NCBI GenBank assembly: GCA_964354265.1
Contig: CAYGYY010000037.1
Location: forward strand, 1 to 20,013
Length of the DNA stretch: 20,013 nucleotides
Direction of reading: 5' to 3'
From: Fen731 sp964354265
GTDB lineage: Bacteria; Actinomycetota; Humimicrobiia; Humimicrobiales; Humimicrobiaceae
A program made the translations under genes and the position numbers. Position 1 is the first letter of the stretch; each line of letters starts with the position of its first letter. Of this stretch, positions 14,960-20,013 are shown piece by piece. The notes under the pieces were generated by a model. It saw only the letters and a program-made list of their open reading frames with translations, made no database searches and was not told the DNA's origin.

Positions 14960-15511
14960 TCAGAGAGAAATATAAGATACAATTTTATCACCAAAGAAAG
15001 AATTTTTTATTAATTTTAGGCCTTCTATCTCTTTGCTTATTTCCCTTTTAAAAAAATATTCGTAAATAATATCAGTATTATAACCAGCGATTTTTGAATC
15101 TTTCATGATAGAAAACAGCTCTAACATTTCTTCTACTTCAATTTTATAAGGGGGGTCAATAAAAATAATATCAGCAGTAAAATCATTGTAATTTCTTAAG
15201 AACCTGTTCACATCACTCTTTATTATTTTAAAGCTTGCTTCAAGCCCTTTTAAAAGCTCAAGGTTATTTTTTATTAGTTTTATGGATTTTATGCTGTTAT
15301 CTACAAAATAGACTGTTTTTGCGCCCCTACTCAGTGCTTCAATTCCAAGTGAGCCTGAACCGGAATAAAGGTCGATTACCCTGCTGTCTTTGATTTTATT
15401 AAAAATGACATTAAAAATACTTTCCTTCACTCTATCCTGGGTAGGTCTTATATCATAATCAGAGGGAATTTTAAGTTTTAATCCTTTAAATTTTCCAGAA
15501 ATTATCCTGAT
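14960..15511 (-). CDS. rsmD: 16S rRNA (guanine-966 N2)-methyltransferase, non-canonical start
   Basis: RsmD methylates G966 of 16S rRNA. Conserved motifs are the SAM-binding DLYSGSGSLGIEALSRGA and the catalytic DPPYK. The first canonical start codon in frame is a GTG at 15430, but starting there would cut the family's conserved N-terminus. The frame stays open upstream and encodes RIISGKFKGLKLK...RPTQDRVKES, which matches the family's N-terminal G-x-x-x-G and RPTxDRVKE motifs. The codon at the expected Met is ATC (15511-15509), six bases after a GGTGA Shine-Dalgarno-like sequence, with a stop three codons further up. From there the protein is 183 residues, the usual length. I therefore annotate 15511 as start; either a rare ATC (or nearby ATA/ATT) start is used or one base differs from the true sequence. 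The fallback is a shortened protein from 15430. Confidence 0.88.
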   Translation of the reverse strand: MRIISGKFKGLKLKIPSDYDIRPTQDRVKESIFNVIFNKIKDSRVIDLYSGSGSLGIEALSRGAKTVYFVDNSIKSIKLIKNNLELLKGLEASFKIIKSDVNRFLRNYNDFTADIIFIDPPYKIEVEEMLELFSIMKDSKIAGYNTDIIYEYFFKREISKEIEGLKLIKNSFFGDKIVSYISL

Positions 15512-15556
15512 AGAATATCACCGCAATCTGTTAAAAATCCATGCAGTAACCTGATG

Positions 15557-17239
15557 TCACTCTACAGCAAAAATATAAGGGTATAGCGGTTGTCCTCCAT
15601 TATGGAATTCAATTTCCATATCAGGATATAAACTCTTAATTTTTGACTGGATGATTTTATTGTCATCAGCGGTTATGCCTTCACCAAAGTAAAAAGTTAT
15701 AACTTCCTCGTCGCCTTTGATCATTTCTCTCACAAGTTCTATTACTGCATCGTTAAGGGTTTCAGCAATCACTCTTACTTTTCCATCTCCAAGACCTATA
15801 TATGCGCCTTTCTTTATTTCGCCTACATAAAGATTTGCATCTCTTACAGCTATTGTTACTTCACCTGTTTTTACAAGAGCCATTGCCTTGTTCATATTTT
15901 CAATATTTTCTTCTATGCTAAGGTCCTGGTTAAAAGAAAGTGCCGAAGAGATTCCCTGCGGCATACTTTTAGTTGGAACTACCATTACCGGCTTTTTTGC
16001 TATTTTTTTTGCCTGGTTTGCAGTTAATATTATGTTTTTATTATTCGGCAGGATTATAATATTTTCACTTTCAACCTTGTTTATTGCTTTTACTATATCA
16101 TAAGTAGAAGGATTCATGCTTTGTCCACCCTTTACAATGTAATCAACCCCTATACTTTTTAATATCTCTTCAAATCCTTCTCCATTTGCAATCGCAATTA
16201 TTCCATATTCTTTTACAGGTACTTCGATTTCTTCCACAGCTTCAATTGCAATTGCCTGTTTGCTCTGATCGACCATATTATTTATCTGGATGTCGTGCAA
16301 TGTTCCCTCGCGCAAAGCTCTATGAAGCACTCTTTGCGGATAATTTGTATGGATATGTATTTTTACAATCCTATCATTCCCTACTATTAGAGCGCTGTCC
16401 CCTAAGCTTTCGATATCTTCCCTCAACCTGGGGATCTTTATATCATCACCCTTTATCATCAATTCCGTACAGTAAACATTTTTTATCTCCGATATAAGAT
16501 CAAGTTTTTTGAGACTTGATGACTCAAGAGTCTCGTCATCTTTTATTGTATCTTTTTGAAGCATGACAATTTCACCCTCTTTAATTGTGATATCTGCATT
16601 TTTATTATCATCTCCGCCAGATTTCAAAATTTCCACAGCCTTCTTCAGGCCTATCAGTATTTCCAGAAGACCCTGCGCTCCGGCATCAACGACCCCTGCC
16701 TGTTTTAATACTGGCAGAAGAAAAGTAGTCCTTAAAACAGATTTTTCAGTCTCATCAATAATAACTTTAAGCAAACCGGAATAAGATAACGGGTTACCGT
16801 TAATATTCTCGACAGTCTTATAGATATCTTTTATTGTTGTAAGCATTGTCCCTTCTGTAGGGTTTTGTACAGAGCTATAAGCAAGCTCCATTGAAGATTT
16901 AAGCGCAGATTTGATGGTCTGTATTTCAAAATTTTCTTTTTCTATGATGATGTCAAAGAAACCTTTGAGTATTTGTGAAAGTATAACCCCGGAATTCCCT
17001 CTTGCGCCCATTAGAGCGCCATACGATACTTTGTCGGAGATATTCCTTATCGTAAGATTTTCAAGTCCTGACAACTCCTGTTGTATGGATTTCAATGTTA
17101 ACAGCATGTTTGTGCCTGTGTCTCCATCAGGTACAGGAAAGACATTTAAATTGTTTATCTTTGCTTCATTTTCTTTAAAACTGGCAATTATTATTTCAAT
17201 AACTTTTATTATAACCTGCTGGTTTATTTTTCCAATCAT
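15557..17239 (-). CDS. fakA: Fatty acid kinase ATP-binding subunit FakA (DAK2 domain, YloV family)
   Basis: FakA phosphorylates fatty acids held by a FakB partner, giving acyl-phosphate that enters phospholipid synthesis through PlsX and PlsY. The 560-residue protein has an N-terminal DhaL-type kinase domain (NVFPVPDGDTGTNM near 32-45, GARGNSGVILSQI, GVVDAGAQGLLEIL). A middle domain carries the zinc-site pattern YCTE (C257) and KIHIHTN (H295, H297). A C-terminal DegV-like region ends FYFGEGITADD...YPYIFAVE. The frame has a TTG one codon earlier, but the ATG at 17239 is seven bases after GGAG and is preferred. It lies divergent from rpmB. No FakB gene is in the window. In many genomes recG lies between fakA and rsmD; here rsmD follows directly. 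Confidence 0.95.
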   Translation of the reverse strand: MIGKINQQVIIKVIEIIIASFKENEAKINNLNVFPVPDGDTGTNMLLTLKSIQQELSGLENLTIRNISDKVSYGALMGARGNSGVILSQILKGFFDIIIEKENFEIQTIKSALKSSMELAYSSVQNPTEGTMLTTIKDIYKTVENINGNPLSYSGLLKVIIDETEKSVLRTTFLLPVLKQAGVVDAGAQGLLEILIGLKKAVEILKSGGDDNKNADITIKEGEIVMLQKDTIKDDETLESSSLKKLDLISEIKNVYCTELMIKGDDIKIPRLREDIESLGDSALIVGNDRIVKIHIHTNYPQRVLHRALREGTLHDIQINNMVDQSKQAIAIEAVEEIEVPVKEYGIIAIANGEGFEEILKSIGVDYIVKGGQSMNPSTYDIVKAINKVESENIIILPNNKNIILTANQAKKIAKKPVMVVPTKSMPQGISSALSFNQDLSIEENIENMNKAMALVKTGEVTIAVRDANLYVGEIKKGAYIGLGDGKVRVIAETLNDAVIELVREMIKGDEEVITFYFGEGITADDNKIIQSKIKSLYPDMEIEFHNGGQPLYPYIFAVE

Positions 17240-17516
17240 CAATAAACTCCATTTTCTAGAATTAGGTCATTTAATTGTAAATTGACGCTGTTTTAAAATC
17301 AAATAATTAAGAGTCCGGTATATTTTCCGGAATGCTTTATATCCTTTCATTATAGACTAAATATATTTCTTTTTGTTTCTTGCTCAACAGGATACAATAC
17401 TTTCAGCTTTTTTATATATATAAATGAATGAAAGCAAAGTTGCGGAATCAATGCAGAACAAAAGAATAAATATATTTATATAGTTCCTCTTAATAAAATT
17501 CTGAAGGCTTACCTTC

Positions 17517-17545
17517 TTGATAATTACCATTTTAAATGATATTAT
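17517..17545 (+). promoter_or_regulatory. Promoter of rpmB
   Basis: TTGATA (17517-17522) and TATTAT (17540-17545) with an ideal 17-bp spacer. Transcription would begin near 17552 and leave a leader of about 180 nt before the rpmB ATG, long for a ribosomal protein gene and enough to hold regulatory structure. Confidence 0.5.
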
Positions 17546-17608
17546 ACCTTCCGTTTTTTAGTTTTAAATGTTTTATATCAGTTGGAAAGTTTATCAGGCT
17601 GGAAGTTG

Positions 17609-17640
17609 TTTATATTATAAATTTTTTTATATTATAAATT
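17609..17640 (+). repeat. Tandem 15-bp repeat, each copy a palindrome
   Basis: TTTATATTATAAATT occurs exactly twice, at 17609-17623 and 17626-17640. Within each copy, TTTATA-T-TATAAA is a perfect inverted repeat around one central base. The copies are offset by 17 bp. They lie between the rpmB promoter and the gene, so they could be a protein-binding site or a leader structure, though AT-rich DNA makes simple palindromes easier by chance. Confidence 0.6.
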
Positions 17641-17730
17641 CAATGCCCGAAAATTATTATATCGGCTTTTTAAACATGTATATATGTCTTAAGTATAATT
17701 ATTATTTTTATTTAATTGCAGGAGATAAAT

Positions 17731-17922
17731 ATGTCAAACATATGCGCTATTTGTGGTAAGCATCCTGGAATGGGTCACAGTGTGAGCCATTCAAACAGGA
17801 AAACCGGCAGGATTTTTAAACCTAATATTGTCAAGACAAAAGTAGAATACAACGGTAAGGTACAGCACTTGAACGTCTGCACTAAGTGCCTCAAAGCAGG
17901 TAAGGTAAAAAAAGTAATATAG
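17731..17922 (+). CDS. rpmB: 50S ribosomal protein L28, zinc-binding form
   Basis: L28 is a small large-subunit protein. At 63 residues it is normal in length, opening SNICAICGKHPGMGHSVSHS and ending CTKCLKAGKVKKV. C5, C8, C50 and C53 form two CxxC pairs, as in the zinc-binding (C+) type. The start is the ATG at 17731 with GGAG six bases upstream; an earlier in-frame TTG at 17716 is not needed. It is one of only two plus-strand genes here and ends 4 bp before the end of the opposing rsmB. Confidence 0.97.
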   Translation: MSNICAICGKHPGMGHSVSHSNRKTGRIFKPNIVKTKVEYNGKVQHLNVCTKCLKAGKVKKVI

Positions 17923-17926
17923 ACAT

Positions 17927-19429
17927 TTATCGGATTTTTTTAAGAACACATGCAAATCCGCCTTCACTATTGAAATAATAAGGCATTATTTCAAAAAAAT
18001 GCTGTTTTGGATCTTTTATCCAGTTGCTGCTTTCAGATATGTTATCAAAAATCCTGAATATATCATCCAGGGGTTCAATAATATAATCATTTTTGTTCTT
18101 TCCAATAAATGATTCTATCATATCCTGGTTTTCTATACTGGAAAGAGTACATGTATAAAATATTATCTTTCCATTTTTTTTCAAATACTTTAAAGAATTA
18201 TTTAGTATTTTTCCGGATTTATCAGCCAGCTTTTTTAAGTCTGTAAATCCTTTTAAATATTTTACATCAGGATTTTTTGCAATTGTCCCCAAAGCGCTGC
18301 ATGGAGCATCAATAAAAATCTTATCAAAATATCCATAAAAAAATGAAGAACGCTTATCCTTATATTCAAGAAAACCATTCACTGTAGCGTCTGCTTCAAC
18401 CAGACTGATATTTGCCAGTCCAAGTCTTTTGATATTATCAGAAAACAACTCCAATTTTTTTGGGTTTATATCAACTGAAAATATCTCACAATTGTTACCC
18501 GAGATTTCGGATGCATATGCTGCCTTTCCTCCCGGCGCACCGCACAAATCCAGTATTTTCTCGCCACTGTGTGGATTAAGGATATATTTTACTGCTATCT
18601 GGGAAGAAAAATCCTGGATACTGAAAAACCCTTCAGAATATCCTGGTATTTTTCTGATATCCTGTGTGCTCTCCAGGCAAAATGTATCAGAAAAAATTCC
18701 TGCGGGATACCTGCCTTCTATAATGGCAGGGTAATCATCAAATCCTTTAAACCCTGAATAAGAAAACAGGGCTGTGACTTTATTTTTATCAGTTTTTAAA
18801 CAGTTTATCCTGGCATAAATATAGGGCTCACCGTTAAGAGTCCTGCATATTTTTTCCACATTACTTTTTTCATAAATCCTGCACCACTCTTTTATGATCC
18901 AGAGAGGAAATGCATATTGCAGGCTCATGTATTTTTCGGGTGACCCGGTATTTTTTCTAATGGCATCTTCAATAACCGCCATTGGCTGGTTTTTACCGCT
19001 TATCTTTCTTAATATAGCATTTACAAATTTTGCAGAATTAGCCCCTGAAATTTTTTTAGCTATCTCGACACTTTCATTGACTATTGCATATGCCGGCACT
19101 CTGTCCATGTAAAGAATCTGGTAAAATGCTAGTCTCAGGATGTTCAATAAAGAAGGATTTATTTTAGATATTTTTAATCCACTAAAAAAAGTCACGGCAA
19201 AATCGATTTTCAGCATAAATCTTACTGTGCCCTTGGCTAACTGGTATATAAACCGCCTGTCAAGCTCTGATAATTTATATTTCTCAAGTAATGCAGATGA
19301 GGTTTGCTTAAAACTAGTATTTTTGGATGTGAACCGGTCTAGAATCAGTAAAGATATATATCTTGGATTTGAAATGATACGGTTTCCTATTTCATTCAAA
19401 AAGCTCACCGGGTTTAATTCTGTAACCAT
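17927..19429 (-). CDS. rsmB: 16S rRNA (cytosine-967 C5)-methyltransferase RsmB
   Basis: RsmB (Sun/NOP2 family) methylates C967 of 16S rRNA. An N-terminal NusB-like domain (about 20-145) is followed by a SAM-dependent methyltransferase domain with DLCGAPGGK (294-302). The two family cysteines are C377 in DAPCSALGT and the catalytic C427 in YTCTLSS. The 500-residue length is at the upper end of the family. From the ATG at 19429 it overlaps fmt by 38 bases. A TTG at 19399, just after a GGTGA and touching the fmt stop, would trim ten residues and is an equally sensible start. fmt-rsmB is a widespread pair. Confidence 0.95.
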   Translation of the reverse strand: MVTELNPVSFLNEIGNRIISNPRYISLLILDRFTSKNTSFKQTSSALLEKYKLSELDRRFIYQLAKGTVRFMLKIDFAVTFFSGLKISKINPSLLNILRLAFYQILYMDRVPAYAIVNESVEIAKKISGANSAKFVNAILRKISGKNQPMAVIEDAIRKNTGSPEKYMSLQYAFPLWIIKEWCRIYEKSNVEKICRTLNGEPYIYARINCLKTDKNKVTALFSYSGFKGFDDYPAIIEGRYPAGIFSDTFCLESTQDIRKIPGYSEGFFSIQDFSSQIAVKYILNPHSGEKILDLCGAPGGKAAYASEISGNNCEIFSVDINPKKLELFSDNIKRLGLANISLVEADATVNGFLEYKDKRSSFFYGYFDKIFIDAPCSALGTIAKNPDVKYLKGFTDLKKLADKSGKILNNSLKYLKKNGKIIFYTCTLSSIENQDMIESFIGKNKNDYIIEPLDDIFRIFDNISESSNWIKDPKQHFFEIMPYYFNSEGGFACVLKKIR

Positions 19430-19877
19430 TGATAAAATCCATATATGTCATCTTATTCTTACCTTCCGGTTTTAATTCAATTACCTGAAGAAAATTAATA
19501 TTGACTGATTTCCCTGGTCTTAAATCTCTGGCGCACTTTACAATCAAACCATCCCTGTCGGCTTTTACTATCTGGCCATTTACTGAAGGGATTTTCTGCA
19601 ATTCCTTCAAATAATTAATGCCAGTGGTTTTAGCTGATAATATTTTTATGACCTTGCCTTTCCATGTAGTATAACTTCCCGGCTCTGCTGAAAAAGCCCT
19701 GACTTTATTGGCAATTTCTGGAGATGTTGCAAACCATTCAATCTTAAAGTCATTTCTTTTAAAGATTTTTGTATATGAAACCCCGTATTTACTTTGCGGA
19801 TAAGTTTTAAATTCATTTTTCTGTAAAATATCAAGTTCTCTTTGTGCTGCTACAAGTTTTTTTTGTGTATCAGTCAA
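19392..19877 (-). pseudogene. fmt: Methionyl-tRNA formyltransferase, C-terminal part only
   Basis: Fmt formylates the initiator Met-tRNA. These 161 codons correspond to the end of the catalytic domain plus the C-terminal tRNA-binding barrel: FKIEWFATSPEIANKVRAFS, then EPGSYTTWKGKVIKI, GQIVKADRDGLIV, and ELKPEGKNKMTYMDFINGY followed by RIKPGELFE. A complete Fmt has about 310 residues; the N-terminal formyl-transfer half with its catalytic residues is missing. The reading frame ends upstream at a TGA directly before the TTG at 19877, and the remaining 135 bp to the window edge encode nothing Fmt-like in any frame. Either the gene is truly broken or fused here, or the end of the assembled sequence is chimeric. 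Its 3' end overlaps rsmB. Confidence 0.8.
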
Positions 19878-19919
19878 TCATAAATTTTTCGCAAGATCTA
19901 TTTCTCAAACGGCACGAGG

Positions 19920-20012
19920 TCAAGTGTTGTTTGTTGCTTGTTCTGCTTTTGTCTGCAAGAATAACGCTTTCAATACGTCCTGTGCTGCAAGGATTGCTTC
20001 GTTTCTCAATTC
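19920..20012 (-). CDS. Possible 3' end of an unidentified gene at the window edge
   Basis: One minus-strand frame is open from the window edge to a TGA at 19922-19920 (30 codons). It looks protein-like: an amphipathic, Ala/Leu-rich helix (LRNEAILAAQDVLKALF), then a polar tail ending QATNNT. A second frame is also open over this stretch, so coding is not certain. By eye the DNA here is richer in G+C than the rest of the window. I do not recognise the protein. Confidence 0.3.
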   Translation of the reverse strand, partial: ELRNEAILAAQDVLKALFLQTKAEQATNNT

Positions 20013-20013
20013 T

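Larger units (their letters stand above)
17243..17730. other. 488-bp divergent intergenic region between fakA and rpmB
   Basis: Very AT-rich with no credible gene. It holds a good plus-strand promoter for rpmB (17517-17545), a tandem pair of palindromes downstream of that promoter (17609-17640), and a minus-strand TATAAT (17354-17349) that could serve fakA but lacks a convincing -35 element. A small inverted repeat TCCGG/CCGGA lies at 17314-17331. The asp23/yloU gene that sits between rpmB and fakA in many Gram-positives is absent. Confidence 0.7.

Noticed and set aside
17314..17331. TCCGG/CCGGA inverted repeat with an 8-nt loop
   Set aside because: Only five paired bases and no T-run; too weak to call a terminator or operator.
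17424..17483. A 19-codon ATG-to-TAG frame in the fakA-rpmB gap, possible leader peptide
   Set aside because: It lies upstream of the predicted rpmB promoter, has no ribosome binding site, and shows no run of regulatory codons.
17568..17759. A 63-codon plus-strand frame in the rpmB leader, running into rpmB
   Set aside because: Its composition (Tyr/Phe/Ile-rich) is what AT-rich spacer gives in any frame, it has no ribosome binding site, and it overlaps the start of rpmB in another frame.
19908..19919. A CGGCACGAGG string resembling a cDNA library adaptor in the odd terminal stretch
   Set aside because: A ten-base match without the rest of the adaptor; not enough to claim vector contamination, though the region is suspect for other reasons.
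1..20013. CRISPR array, tRNA, rRNA, SRP RNA, insertion sequence or prophage
   Set aside because: No regularly spaced repeats, cloverleaf-type sequences, transposase-like proteins or terminal inverted repeats were seen in the intergenic regions.

Overview
This is a roughly 20 kb AT-rich window (about one third G+C by eye) of bacterial housekeeping genes. It holds 22 recognisable protein genes. I see no rRNA, tRNA, CRISPR array or insertion sequence. The gene order (fmt-rsmB, rpmB-fakA, rsmD-coaD-sepIVA-like, rpmF, plsX-acpP-rnc-smc-ftsY-ffh-rpsP-khpA-rimM-trmD-rplS-lepB-rnhB-yraN) is the conserved backbone of Gram-positive-type bacteria. The coiled-coil protein between coaD and rpmF matches actinobacterial SepIVA at both ends. 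That points to a low-GC, deep-branching actinobacterial-type anaerobe, probably uncultured. This placement is an inference from synteny, and a relative of another deep anaerobic phylum cannot be excluded.

Layout: 1-279 is a short orphan reading frame plus a promoter. 280-1632 (+) is a lone radical SAM/SPASM-like enzyme that converges on the main cluster. 1648-17239 (-) is a long co-directional cluster read right to left: fakA, rsmD, coaD, sepIVA-like, rpmF, DRTGG-domain ATPase, plsX, acpP, rnc, smc, ftsY, ffh, rpsP, khpA, rimM, trmD, rplS, lepB, rnhB, yraN. Internal promoters are visible before rpmF and before rpsP. 17243-17730 is a 488-bp divergent intergenic region containing the rpmB promoter and a tandem palindrome. 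rpmB (+) meets rsmB (-) tail to tail. rsmB overlaps the C-terminal part of fmt, whose N-terminal half is missing. The last ~135 bp do not look like fmt and may be a rearrangement or a contig-end chimera.

Functionally the window joins four themes. Phospholipid precursor supply: FakA and PlsX both make acyl-phosphate, AcpP carries acyl chains and CoaD makes the CoA/4'-phosphopantetheine precursor. Protein export: Ffh and FtsY target, LepB cleaves signal peptides. Ribosome building and RNA modification: L28, L32, S16, L19, RimM, TrmD, RsmB, RsmD, RNase III, KhpA. Chromosome and division functions: SMC, RNase HII, SepIVA-like.

The most striking item is the SMC protein. Its head domains are complete and carry every ATPase motif, but it is only 776 residues long. 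It has no recognisable hinge: a short acidic low-complexity linker lies where the hinge should be, midway between two shortened coiled-coil arms. Other points worth checking are an rsmD gene whose conserved N-terminus can only start at a non-canonical ATC codon, a hairpin over the rimM start codon, a repeat-encoded tail on L32, and the broken fmt.
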